Shown here: positions 1-9,395 of the stretch, piece after piece
Numbering within the stretch: position 1 is the first letter of the stretch
How the letters are laid out: each line of letters begins with the position of its first letter
DNA from: Bacillota bacterium
GTDB lineage: Bacteria; Bacillota; Dethiobacteria; DTU022; UBA8154
DNA length: 53,605 nucleotides
Direction of reading: 5' to 3'
Assembly (NCBI GenBank): GCA_012839215.1
Contig: DUNV01000022.1
Location: forward strand, 1-53,605
Notes under the pieces: model-generated
The model's database searches: none
What the model was told of the DNA's origin: nothing
Seen by the model: only the letters and a program-made list of their open reading frames with translations
Translations under genes and position numbers: made by a program

Positions 1-219
1 ATCAAGCTGACGCCGGCAATGAAGGCAGCAATGACATGACTGCGCATCCACATTCCCCATCATCTTCCTTCCTTTGGTATGTTGCTATTTTAATATTTCG
101 GCGAAAGCCATTTAGCTCCTCTCGTCAATTATACTATAATACGTATAACAAGCGCCGTCAAAGCATTTCGTCTAAACATTTATATGACAGGAACCCCAGG
201 AACTTCCCAGAAATTATTA

Positions 220-264
220 CGGGCTGCGCCTGCCTAGTTAAATTTACTAGGACTGCGCAGCCCG
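220..264 (-). terminator. Hairpin terminator-like inverted repeat downstream of tRNA-Leu
   Basis: ACGGGCTGCGC...CCTAGT-taaattt-ACTAGG...GCGCAGCCCGT inverted repeat just 3' of the minus-strand tRNA. Confidence 0.6.
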
Positions 265-275
265 TATTTATCACA

Positions 276-360
<85 letters not shown>

Positions 361-490
361 TTAACGATTATTACTATAGCATATTTTTATTTTTTCTTCA
401 ACGCATCGTACCCCCATTTTCCGTGATATTTCTTTGATTATTTTAAAGATATTTTTCATGGGCTTGCCTTTAAAAGGGATAAAATGGTAT

Positions 491-523
491 GGTAGCCAAT
501 AGGTAGCCAATAGGTAGCCTATA
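491..523. repeat. 11-bp tandem repeat (GGTAGCCAATA x ~3, degenerate continuation to about 560)
   Basis: GGTAGCCAATA GGTAGCCAATA GGTAGCCTATA seen directly. Confidence 0.8.
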
Positions 524-587
524 GTTAACCTAGAGATAGCCAATTAGGTAGTTAATAGGTAGGAAGTTGTGCAAAGGCGGTGAAACA

Positions 588-1283
588 GTGTCCCTTTTTG
601 CTATTAGCGATTTGCATCTTTCCCTTTCGGGGGAAAAACCCATGGACGTTTTCGGCACGACATGGGAAAACCATCATCTTAAATTGAAACAAAACTGGGA
701 AAGCGTTGTTCGGGAAGGCGATACGGTGATCCTTGGCGGAGATCTTTCCTGGGCGATGAGACTGGAGGAGGCAGCCATAGATTTTCAGTTTGTTGATGCC
801 CTTCCGGGTTCCAAAATTTTATTTAAGGGTAATCACGACTACTGGTGGCAGAGTTTTTCCAAAGTGAAAGCAGCGCTGCCCAAAAGCATGATAGCTATTC
901 AAAACAATTATGCACCCTATAACGATAACGTGGCTCTTTGCGGAACGCGCGGCTGGACAATTCCCATGATCCGGGAAGCCCCGGGGGATGATGAAAAAAT
1001 TTATAAAAGAGAGCTGATACGCCTGGAACTTTCGCTAGAATCAGCCCGCAAGGATGGTTTTTCCCAGTTTATCGTCACCCTGCACTACCCTCCCTTTTCC
1101 CCATCGTTAAACGATAGCGGTTTTACGGAAATCATGCAGCGTTACGATGTAAAAATTTGCCTTTACGGCCATCTTCATGGCAAGGATCATAGCCGGGCCT
1201 TTACAGGGATAAGGGATAACATCAGATATTTCTTTGTTTCCAGTGACTATCTAAACTTTTGTCCATTGCGCATTGATCCCTAG
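588..1283 (+). CDS. Metallophosphoesterase
   Basis: DLHLS...GGDLSW...KGNHDYWW...LHYPP...YGHLHG motifs; GTG at 588 preceded by AAAGGCGGTG is a better start than TTG 567. Confidence 0.9.
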   Translation: MSLFAISDLHLSLSGEKPMDVFGTTWENHHLKLKQNWESVVREGDTVILGGDLSWAMRLEEAAIDFQFVDALPGSKILFKGNHDYWWQSFSKVKAALPKSMIAIQNNYAPYNDNVALCGTRGWTIPMIREAPGDDEKIYKRELIRLELSLESARKDGFSQFIVTLHYPPFSPSLNDSGFTEIMQRYDVKICLYGHLHGKDHSRAFTGIRDNIRYFFVSSDYLNFCPLRIDP

Positions 1284-1427
1284 GCCTATTTTGTTATTTT
1301 TCATTGATATAATGGTTTGAAGCACTAGACCGACAGGTGATGCAAAAACAAAGTGATTTATTTGCTTTCTTTACAACTCCTCCGGTCGTGTTATAATGTT
1401 TTAAGCGTTTAAAAGGGAGGGAATAGC

Positions 1428-2357
1428 TTGCTAAAAGCAAGGGCCAAATATCTAATTTTTAGTGTGGGTGTTTTAATTATTATTTCTGTCATTGTTTTTA
1501 CAGGTAGTTTATCGGGTCACAATAGGGAGGTTGTGGCCAGGGTTAATGGGGAGGCAATTAAAAAGGCTGAACTAAACCAGTATTTGAATCTTATTTATCT
1601 TTACTGGCCTGCCTACCAGGAAATTTTTAGCGAGGGTGAGCAAGCCGAAGAATTTGAGCAGGAAATGCTCTGGTTATTGGTTGAAAACAAAATTTTAAAA
1701 CAGGAAATAAAGAGAATTGGACTGGAGATCGACGAGGAGGAAATCGAAAAGCGCACCAGGGAAACCAGGGAGGAACTTATTAATAATATTTATAATACGG
1801 AAGAGGAGTATGCAGCACGTTTACAGGAACTCGGCCTGAAAGAAACCACCCTTGGATTGATCTTCCGGGATGTGCAAATGAGGAACCTGCTCTATAAACA
1901 TATCGGGGACGGGGTGACGGAAAATGATGCCCGGCAGTTTGTGGAAGAGCATCCGGATTTCTTAGAGAAGGCGCCCCGTGTTCACGCTTTCCATATCCTG
2001 GTGGATACGGAGGAAGAGGCGGAGGAAATTATCCAACTCCTGGATGGAGGGGCCGATTTCGTCGAACTTGGCATGGAACGTTCCAAAGATCAGCATGTGG
2101 AGCTTGGGACAATCAGTTCCGATATCAACTTTGATCCACTTTTCCTGGAGGCCGCTTTTGCCCTGGAACCAGGAGAGGTAAGTTTGCCCGTTGAGACTAG
2201 TTTTGGTTTTCATGTTATCAAAATAACGGATAAAGAAGAGGCCGGGGTGTTAGCTTTCGAGGATGTCCAGGGCGAAATTACAGAGATGTGCAAACAGGTG
2301 CGTTTCCAGGAATATTTCGATGAATTAATAAAGGACACCCCGGTGGAAACCTTTTGA
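1428..2357 (+). CDS. Membrane-anchored SurA/PrsA-like parvulin peptidyl-prolyl isomerase
   Basis: N-terminal TM, SurA_N-like region, VHAFHILVDTEEEAEEI...SFGFHVIKI rotamase motif. Confidence 0.85.
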   Translation: MLKARAKYLIFSVGVLIIISVIVFTGSLSGHNREVVARVNGEAIKKAELNQYLNLIYLYWPAYQEIFSEGEQAEEFEQEMLWLLVENKILKQEIKRIGLEIDEEEIEKRTRETREELINNIYNTEEEYAARLQELGLKETTLGLIFRDVQMRNLLYKHIGDGVTENDARQFVEEHPDFLEKAPRVHAFHILVDTEEEAEEIIQLLDGGADFVELGMERSKDQHVELGTISSDINFDPLFLEAAFALEPGEVSLPVETSFGFHVIKITDKEEAGVLAFEDVQGEITEMCKQVRFQEYFDELIKDTPVETF

Positions 2358-2366
2358 TTAGAGAAA

Positions 2367-2397
2367 TGAATAAAACCCCTCCCTTAGTTTAATACTA
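2367..2397 (+). promoter_or_regulatory. Putative sigma-G-like promoter of spoVT
   Basis: TGAATA - 18 bp - AATACTA, close to the sigma-G consensus GAATA-N17/18-CATNNTA. Confidence 0.45.
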
Positions 2398-2447
2398 AGG
2401 AAAAGTCTTTAAGATTAACTTTAATAAGGAAAAGAGGGGAACAGCAA

Positions 2448-3002
2448 ATGAAAGCAACGGGTATCGTCAGACGTATCGATGATCTTGGCAGGGTTGTGAT
2501 CCCCAAGGAAATAAGACGGACGCTTAGGATCAGGGAGGGTGACCCCCTAGAAATTTTTGTCGATCGTGATGGGGAAGTTATCCTTAAGAAATATTCTCCT
2601 ATCGGCGAGCTGGGGGACTTTGCCCAGGAGTATGCCGATTCTTTGTATGAGGTCATGGGGCATGTGGCTTTAATTGCCGATAGGGATACGATTATTGCCG
2701 TTTCCGGTGCCCCTAAGAAGGAATTCTTGGATCGTCCTTTGAGCATGGCCGTGGAAAAGATTATGGAAACGCGTCGTAGCGTGCTGATCAATGATACATC
2801 GCAGCATGAGATGTATGAGAATGCTGATGAGGATAATGTGTCGAAGTTTTTTGCCGAGGCGATTGCACCTATTATATCCGAGGGGGATCCCATTGGAGCC
2901 GTGATCATGGGTACAAGGAATAGCGAAGTTACCCTGGGCGACATGGAATTAAAACTTGTCGAGACGGCCGCGGGTTTCCTCGCCAAACAGATGGAACAAT
3001 AA
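2448..3002 (+). CDS. spoVT: Stage V sporulation protein T, AbrB-family regulator
   Basis: MKATGIVRRIDDLGRVVIPKEIRRTLRIREGDPLEIF plus GAF-like C-terminus; synteny. Confidence 0.95.
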   Translation: MKATGIVRRIDDLGRVVIPKEIRRTLRIREGDPLEIFVDRDGEVILKKYSPIGELGDFAQEYADSLYEVMGHVALIADRDTIIAVSGAPKKEFLDRPLSMAVEKIMETRRSVLINDTSQHEMYENADEDNVSKFFAEAIAPIISEGDPIGAVIMGTRNSEVTLGDMELKLVETAAGFLAKQMEQ

Positions 3003-3251
3003 AACTGAGGAGACTTTCCCGATGGGTATGCATTATTAACAGATGCTTAGCGTTTCCGGAATTACTATTATATTTTAAAAAGGGCCATTCTGTTTACTAA
3101 AGTAGTAACAGCGCCATGTTACTGCTTTTTTTATATGTTCAATGGATAGACAAACGGTTACTTTTCCTGTAATCGCTGCGTAAACCTGACTTGCGCCATC
3201 GGATCATATGATATAATGAACCAGTAAAATAGAGAAACGGGGGAAGAAGGC

Positions 3252-4877
3252 TTGTCAAGAGGCCAATCCTTTCTGAAGGGGGCTTTAATCCTTAGTGCAG
3301 CCGGGCTGGGCGTCCGTTTGATGGGAGCCGGGCTCAAAATTTTTCTGGCGGCTGTGATGGGCGATGAGGGAATTGGCCTTTACCAGATGGCCTATCCTGT
3401 CTATACGACGCTTCTGGCCATTTCAACTGCCGGTATTCCTATTGCTGTTTCCAAGCTCGTTGCCGAGAGCCTGGCGCAAAAGGATTTTCGGGGTGCCTAC
3501 CGGGTTTTTAAGGTGGCTCTCGCCATCTTGACAATTCTCGGTTCGGTTTTTACCTTGCTGTTGCTTCTGGGTGCTAACTTTTTTGCAAGCAGCATTGCCC
3601 AGGATCCCAGAGCCTACTATCCCCTCATCGGTATTTCCCCGGCTATCTTTTTGGTGACGATCATGTCCGTTTTTCGCGGCTTTTTCCAGGGGCAACAGGA
3701 AATGATGCCCACAGCGTCTTCCCAGATCGTGGAGCAAGCGGCCAGGATTGTCGTTGTTATTGTTTTAGTATATTTGCTGCTACCCAGGGGCCTGGAATTT
3801 GCTGCTGCCGGTGCGGCCTTTGGTGCTGTGGCCGGGGCGCTGTTTTCCTTGCTGTTTTTGCTTTTTCTTTTCTTTAGGAGCAGGAAGGCTTTTCTGGGGA
3901 AGATAGAACGTCAGATTATTCTTAAGGATTTTAGCTGGCAGCAGGTTCTCTACCGCATCTTTGCCCTATCGATCCCTATTACTTTGGGCAGCCTTGTTCT
4001 TCCTCTTATCAATTTGCTCGATCTTAGCATCGTGCCCCTCAGACTCCACCAGGCGGGTTTTTCCACTGTGGAGGCGACGAGCCTTTATGGGCAGCTCACC
4101 GGTATGGCCAACTCGGTCATCCAGTTTCCAGTTCTTTTAACCATTGCCCTGGCTATGAGTCTGGTACCGGCTATTTCTGAAGCTCAGGCGCTCAGGAGCA
4201 CTACCTTGATCCGGGAAAGGACAGGGTTGGCCCTTAGAGTAACACTGTTTTTTGCCATACCGGCTTCCCTGGGCCTGTTTATTCTCGCCGAACCAACGAC
4301 CCTCGTTCTTTTTGACAATGTGGGAGCCTCCTACCCCCTGGCGGTGCTTTCCTTTGCCGTGGTTTTTCTTTCCCTCTATACGGCAACATCGGGAATTCTG
4401 CAGGGTTTGGGGCGGACGTTGGATCCGGTCAAAAACATGGTGTTCGGGGCGGCGATAAAATTTGTTTTAAGCTGGATATTAACAGCAATGCCTGCGCTGC
4501 ATATTGGAGGGGCCGCCTTTTCGACTGTGGCCGGTTTTTCGGTGGCTGCATTTTTTAATATTCGCCAGGTGTCCGTTTTAACCGGCTGGCGTTTTAGCTT
4601 TGGCGATCTGCTTGTGAAGCCCCTCGTGGCGGCGTTTTTTATGTCCTGGGGTGTGCTGCTTACCTCCGGATTGTTGGGCCCTTTTTTGGGTTCCCTGGTG
4701 CCGGGAAGGCTGGCCGGAGGTTTGCTCCTTATTATAGAAATTCTGTTGGGTTTGGTCATCTATGTTCTGGTTTTAATCCTGATCGGCGGTTTGACGGAGG
4801 CAGACCTAAAGGCAGTTCCCCGGCTGGGAAATCCACTTTCGCGCTGGGTAAGGCGTTTTAAGCTTATTAGGAAGTAG
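3252..4877 (+). CDS. SpoVB/YabM-type polysaccharide biosynthesis/flippase (MOP) membrane protein
   Basis: ~14 TM protein, FLKGALILSAAGLGVRLMG N-terminus; located between spoVT and mazG. Confidence 0.85.
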   Translation: MSRGQSFLKGALILSAAGLGVRLMGAGLKIFLAAVMGDEGIGLYQMAYPVYTTLLAISTAGIPIAVSKLVAESLAQKDFRGAYRVFKVALAILTILGSVFTLLLLLGANFFASSIAQDPRAYYPLIGISPAIFLVTIMSVFRGFFQGQQEMMPTASSQIVEQAARIVVVIVLVYLLLPRGLEFAAAGAAFGAVAGALFSLLFLLFLFFRSRKAFLGKIERQIILKDFSWQQVLYRIFALSIPITLGSLVLPLINLLDLSIVPLRLHQAGFSTVEATSLYGQLTGMANSVIQFPVLLTIALAMSLVPAISEAQALRSTTLIRERTGLALRVTLFFAIPASLGLFILAEPTTLVLFDNVGASYPLAVLSFAVVFLSLYTATSGILQGLGRTLDPVKNMVFGAAIKFVLSWILTAMPALHIGGAAFSTVAGFSVAAFFNIRQVSVLTGWRFSFGDLLVKPLVAAFFMSWGVLLTSGLLGPFLGSLVPGRLAGGLLLIIEILLGLVIYVLVLILIGGLTEADLKAVPRLGNPLSRWVRRFKLIRK

Positions 4878-4880
4878 GGA

Positions 4881-6365
4881 ATGATTTTATGGAGGCACAA
4901 AATGCGCAGGCTATTGATAGTTGGCATGGGGCGGGAGCAGAATCCCGCCAGGGTATTGCAAAAAGGTATCGTTTCTTCTTCATCTTTAATAGCTGTCTAT
5001 CGGTTGACGGAAGGCCCGGAAGGTATTGAAAAAGGCTTGCCGGGTTCCGGGAACGAGATTATTTTTCTGGAGGAAATAGAAAGATCCCAACCGGGGCTTT
5101 CTTTGATCGAATTAAGGAAAAAGATGGCCGAAGAAATTCTCGGCAGCGTTGAAGACGGGGGGGAGGTGGCCTGTCTTTTACCCGGAAGGCCCTGGCCCGG
5201 CGATGGCCTTTACCTTGAATTGCTGGCGCAGACCGGCGGGGATGCCTGGACGGTGGATATTTTTCCGGGGGAAGATTTAAGCAGCCCGGTGCTTGAATTC
5301 CTGCAGAAAAACAATCCGGGCATAAATTTTTCACGCGGAGTAACATGGATCGACAGCCTCAATCTTGGTGAGCTCCGGGAGCCGCCCCGGGGGGAACTTT
5401 TGCTCACCCATTCGGGCAGCAGATATGTTTTACGGTGTGCCTGTGAAGTACTCAGGACCCTATACCCTTCACATCATCCTATTGATATTCTCAGGCTGGA
5501 TGAAAAGGGTCTGCTGTGCCATTCTGCAACCGTTTTGCTGCAGGATCTGGGTAATGAGGACGATCCTGGCTTTCTTATTTTACGTGTTCCTCCCCGTCCG
5601 TATTACTACCTTGGCGATATGGTGTATTTGCTGGGCGAACTTCGCTCCCCGGAAGGGTGCCCTTGGGACCGGGAGCAGGATCACCAATCCCTAAAGCCCT
5701 ATCTTCTTGAAGAATCTTATGAGGTGCTCGATGCTATTGACGGCGGCGATCACCTGGCCCTTTGTGAAGAACTGGGCGATCTGCTCTTGCAGATAGTTTT
5801 TCACAGCCAGCTTGCCGCAGAAAAGGATATATTCTACCTTTGGCAGGTTATTGACGGAATCTCCCGCAAAATTTACCGGCGCCATCCCCATGTTTTCCAG
5901 GGCGAAAAAGCCAGGGATACACAGGATGTAGCTGTCATCTGGCAGCAGGCCAAGGATCAGGAAAGGGGCGGGGCAAAAAAAGATCGTTTCGCCCTCCCGG
6001 CCAGTTTTCCGGCCCTTTTTCGGGCGCAAAAAATACAAAAAAAAGTTTCGCAGCTTGGTTTTGATTGGCCCGACGCACGGGGAGCAGTAGAAAAACTTTT
6101 CGAGGAACTTGAAGAATTTTCCCAGGCCCTGGAGAGCGGGCAGAAGGAAAACATTGCCGAGGAGCTGGGGGACCTTTTCTTTTCTCTGGTCAATGTGGCC
6201 CGTTTTGTTGGGGTTGAGGCAGAAATAGTTCTGGGCGATGCCACTGAGAAATTTATTCGGCGTTTCCGCTATGTAGACGCCCAGGTGCAAAAGCGGGGCG
6301 GTGATTATAGATGCTTTACCCTGGAAGAGCTGGACGTTTGGTGGGATGAGGCTAAAAAGCTTTAA
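4881..6365 (+). CDS. mazG: MazG-family NTP pyrophosphohydrolase with divergent N-terminal tetrapyrrole-methylase-like domain (YabN)
   Basis: LRSPEGCPWDREQDHQSLKPYLLEESYEVLDAI...EELGDLLLQIVFH and a second MazG repeat EELGDLFFSLVNVARF. Confidence 0.9.
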   Translation: MILWRHKMRRLLIVGMGREQNPARVLQKGIVSSSSLIAVYRLTEGPEGIEKGLPGSGNEIIFLEEIERSQPGLSLIELRKKMAEEILGSVEDGGEVACLLPGRPWPGDGLYLELLAQTGGDAWTVDIFPGEDLSSPVLEFLQKNNPGINFSRGVTWIDSLNLGELREPPRGELLLTHSGSRYVLRCACEVLRTLYPSHHPIDILRLDEKGLLCHSATVLLQDLGNEDDPGFLILRVPPRPYYYLGDMVYLLGELRSPEGCPWDREQDHQSLKPYLLEESYEVLDAIDGGDHLALCEELGDLLLQIVFHSQLAAEKDIFYLWQVIDGISRKIYRRHPHVFQGEKARDTQDVAVIWQQAKDQERGGAKKDRFALPASFPALFRAQKIQKKVSQLGFDWPDARGAVEKLFEELEEFSQALESGQKENIAEELGDLFFSLVNVARFVGVEAEIVLGDATEKFIRRFRYVDAQVQKRGGDYRCFTLEELDVWWDEAKKL

Positions 6366-6546
6366 AGGTCTGCCGGGGTAGCTGCCGATGCGGCCTTTAT
6401 CTAAAAGGTTGAAGCGGATCCCCGGGGTTATCCGGCGACCTGTCTATTTGCCACCAGATGGCCTGCAGTTTCCAGTGCATGTTTTTTTTCCCGGTAGTTG
6501 CTAATAATAAGGTAGTCGCCCCCAAAATACTACCGGGAGAAAAATA

Positions 6547-7749
6547 TTGCCTATGTTAGATAAAAAACCTAGCGTTTTGATCCTCAGCCTGGTTCCCTTC
6601 CTGATGGTTCTGGGAAATTCGATGTTGATACCGGAATTTCCCGCCATCAAAGAGGCCCTGAAGATCGATCAGTTTCAGGTCGGGCTGCTCATTACATTTT
6701 TTTCTGCGGCCGCTGCACTGGCTATCCCATTTTTAGGCTATCTGTCGGATAGAATTGGTCGAAAAATCATCATTGTTCCTGCCCTGCTGCTCTATGGCCT
6801 GGGCGGGGCTGCCTCTGGTTTTGCGGCCATTTTGCTGGAAAATCCTTATGGCTATATCCTTGCGGGGAGGGTGGTGCAGGGGTTGGGGGCGGCTGGCACT
6901 GCGCCGCTGGCTATGACTCTCGCCGGCGATCTTTTGCCGGACGGGGAACGCAGTTGGGGGATGGGTACCCTGGAGGCCGGTAACGGGATTGGCAAGGTGT
7001 TCAGCCCCATTATCGGTTCCGCCGTGGCACTGATCATCTGGTATGCGCTTTTTTTTTCCTATGCAATCTTATCTATCCCCGTGGCCCTTCTGATTTGGTT
7101 TCTTGTGCAAGAAAAGCAGGGGGAGGATCAGGGCGTTCCATTTAAAAAATATATTAGCGATATGAAAGATATATTTGATAAAAAGGGTGTCTCGCTGCTA
7201 CTGACTTTTGGGGGCGGTCTGGTCATCCTTTTTATTTTGTTCGGCGTTCTTTCCTATACCTCGGATATTCTTGTTTCCACTTTTAAGCTAAAAGGGATCA
7301 TTAAAGGGTTAGTGTTGTCAATCCCTTTGCTAACGATGTCTATCCTCGCCTACCTTTCCGGCCTTTATCTTAAAAGGAAGGGGCGAAATTTTAAGCTGTT
7401 TTTCCTGCTGGGGTTGGTTATTGCTGCCGTGGCCATGGGTATTCTGCCCTTTTGTAACCGCAGCCTTATTGTTTATCCACTGGTACTGGCCGTGCTCGGT
7501 TTCGGGAGCGGGATGATGCTTCCGGCTGTTAATACAATGGTTACCAGTTCGACTAAAAGCAGCCGCCGGGGAGGGGTTACATCCCTCTACGGCAGTATTC
7601 GTTTTTTGGGGGTGGCCTTGGGGCCTCCTACCTTTTCATTGCTTTTTAAGGGAGGCGTTTATTTAATGTTTTTTAGCGGGGGGGTGCTGGCATTACTGGC
7701 GGGCATCACCGGTTTTTTGTTTATTAATGAGGATAGTTTACTGAAATAA
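6547..7749 (+). CDS. MFS transporter
   Basis: 12-TM pattern, GYLSDRIGRKIIIVPALLLYG motif A, RVVQGLGAAG. Confidence 0.85.
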   Translation: MPMLDKKPSVLILSLVPFLMVLGNSMLIPEFPAIKEALKIDQFQVGLLITFFSAAAALAIPFLGYLSDRIGRKIIIVPALLLYGLGGAASGFAAILLENPYGYILAGRVVQGLGAAGTAPLAMTLAGDLLPDGERSWGMGTLEAGNGIGKVFSPIIGSAVALIIWYALFFSYAILSIPVALLIWFLVQEKQGEDQGVPFKKYISDMKDIFDKKGVSLLLTFGGGLVILFILFGVLSYTSDILVSTFKLKGIIKGLVLSIPLLTMSILAYLSGLYLKRKGRNFKLFFLLGLVIAAVAMGILPFCNRSLIVYPLVLAVLGFGSGMMLPAVNTMVTSSTKSSRRGGVTSLYGSIRFLGVALGPPTFSLLFKGGVYLMFFSGGVLALLAGITGFLFINEDSLLK

Positions 7750-7857
7750 AAATGGTAGTTGTCCCGGCCAAAGAGTTTTGCCGGCAGGCAAAGAACTGAC
7801 CAGGCGACAAGACACACAAAAACAAGGAAAACCAGCGCCAAGGTTGTTTGCTCCTTT

Positions 7858-8313
7858 CTAGCGGGAAAACAGGTTGATGAGATGGAGGAAAAAGGCAGCG
7901 ATCCCACCGGCCATCAATGGCCCTACGGGGATACCCCTCAGGAAAATAATGCCGATAATCGATCCGATGACCAGGCCAAGAATAACCTGGGGCTGGCTTT
8001 CCAGCAATTGGATGCCCATGTTGTTTAGCCTGGTGGCGATTAGGCCCCCGGCGATGGCCAGCAATCCGGGCAGGGAACTAAAAGCAGCCATGATTTCCTT
8101 TGTGCCGATGCGGCCATGGGCCACGGGGACGAGGACGGCCAGCATAAGAAAAAGCAGCCCGATTTCCACGCCTCGTTCTTCGAGCAGGGGCGGCAGGCTT
8201 TTAATATTGAGGATTTTGATGGCCAGAAGCAACCCTGCTGCGATGCTGAGGGAGTTGGATTTCGCCAGGATACCCAATAGAAAGATGACAGCGATAAAGA
8301 CGAGTCCATTCAA
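7858..8313 (-). CDS. DUF441 (YtwI-like) membrane protein
   Basis: AKSNSLSIAAGLLLAIKIL...ERGVEIGLLFLMLAVLVPVAHGRI typical of DUF441. Confidence 0.85.
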   Translation of the reverse strand: MNGLVFIAVIFLLGILAKSNSLSIAAGLLLAIKILNIKSLPPLLEERGVEIGLLFLMLAVLVPVAHGRIGTKEIMAAFSSLPGLLAIAGGLIATRLNNMGIQLLESQPQVILGLVIGSIIGIIFLRGIPVGPLMAGGIAAFFLHLINLFSR

Positions 8314-8389
8314 ATTGGCCGGCCCCCATCAAAAAATAATTAAATGTGTTTCCGCAGCTAAGGTTATATATATGTTGGGCAAATTTGGG

Positions 8390-9226
8390 TTAGTCATCCC
8401 TGCCCTTTGTTCCCCTGTATTTATTCTCCAGTGACAGGCGGAAGGTATCGCTACGCAGACCCCTACGCAGCGATTCAAGGGCAAGAACGTCACGCCCCCG
8501 AATATTTCCCAGGTTGACGTTGGAACCAAATGCGGTAATAAATTGTATTTGCTGGGTTTTTAGCGGTGCTTCCCAGATAATCTGCTCGGGGCTGGGTGCC
8601 TGTGCTATCAACTCGGCCAATTGTTCTTTTTTGATCTCCCCCTTTTCTGTAAAGATCGTCACATTTTTGCCGGATTCTCTGGCCTCAAGAATAACCTTGA
8701 AAGCTCCATCTTCTAAATCCCTGCCGATTTGCTCGGCCATTGATCTGGGCCGAAAGGTTTCACCGGTTTCCTTTTTCCCTACCTCTGCTAAAACTAGAAA
8801 TCCCATTCTGATTGCTGTCTGGATTGCCCTGCTTCTTTCCCTGGGGGGCAGAAATATGGTCCCATCCGATATCTCAATGGTGGTAAACCCCAGTTCCCTA
8901 GCTCTGACTAGAAATGAGGTAAATTTGCCCTGGGTGAGGGCAATTTCGGCAAAAGTCCCCCCCGGGTAAATCCTGATTCCTGAAGAATTGATGATCCCAA
9001 TTTTTTGTTTTAAAAAGGCCTGATCATAAAGAGCAGAGGTGCCAAACCCCAGCTTCCAAAAATCTATGTACCCGGCACCCATCTCCAGCAGATCCCTTGT
9101 TTCCCCCGGGCCCATACCCATGTCAATGATCATTGTCAGGCCGCTTTGGCGCGGCTTGATGGTCCTATTCCCCAGGGGGAATGAAAAATCAAGTTCCCAG
9201 CCATTATTTATTTTTTTTTCATCCAA
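8390..9226 (-). CDS. Phosphosulfolactate synthase-like (ComA family)
   Basis: MIDMGMGPGETRDLLEMGAGYIDFWKLGFGTSALY...PGGTFAEIA...EISDGTI. Confidence 0.85.
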   Translation of the reverse strand: MDEKKINNGWELDFSFPLGNRTIKPRQSGLTMIIDMGMGPGETRDLLEMGAGYIDFWKLGFGTSALYDQAFLKQKIGIINSSGIRIYPGGTFAEIALTQGKFTSFLVRARELGFTTIEISDGTIFLPPRERSRAIQTAIRMGFLVLAEVGKKETGETFRPRSMAEQIGRDLEDGAFKVILEARESGKNVTIFTEKGEIKKEQLAELIAQAPSPEQIIWEAPLKTQQIQFITAFGSNVNLGNIRGRDVLALESLRRGLRSDTFRLSLENKYRGTKGRDD

Positions 9227-9395
9227 GGTTACTTCTCTCCTTTTTTAGCTTCTATTTCTATCTGGTTGACAGAGCTATTTTATTCCTTCAGCAGTAGAAG
9301 GGTGCCAGGGGGATGAAAAATAGCATCGCCGGCTGAATAAATTTTCCTACATAAAGCTAAACTAAAGCAGGATAAAGGAAGGGAGAAAAGATAGA

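Noticed and set aside
5691-6290. 199-aa minus-strand ORF opposite mazG
   Set aside because: Antisense to conserved MazG motifs with no RBS or homology.
6387-6503. Short frame MRPLSKRLKRIPGVIRRPVYLPP... as a remnant of RqcP
   Set aside because: Only a vague resemblance to the S4 N-terminus; too weak to call a pseudogene.
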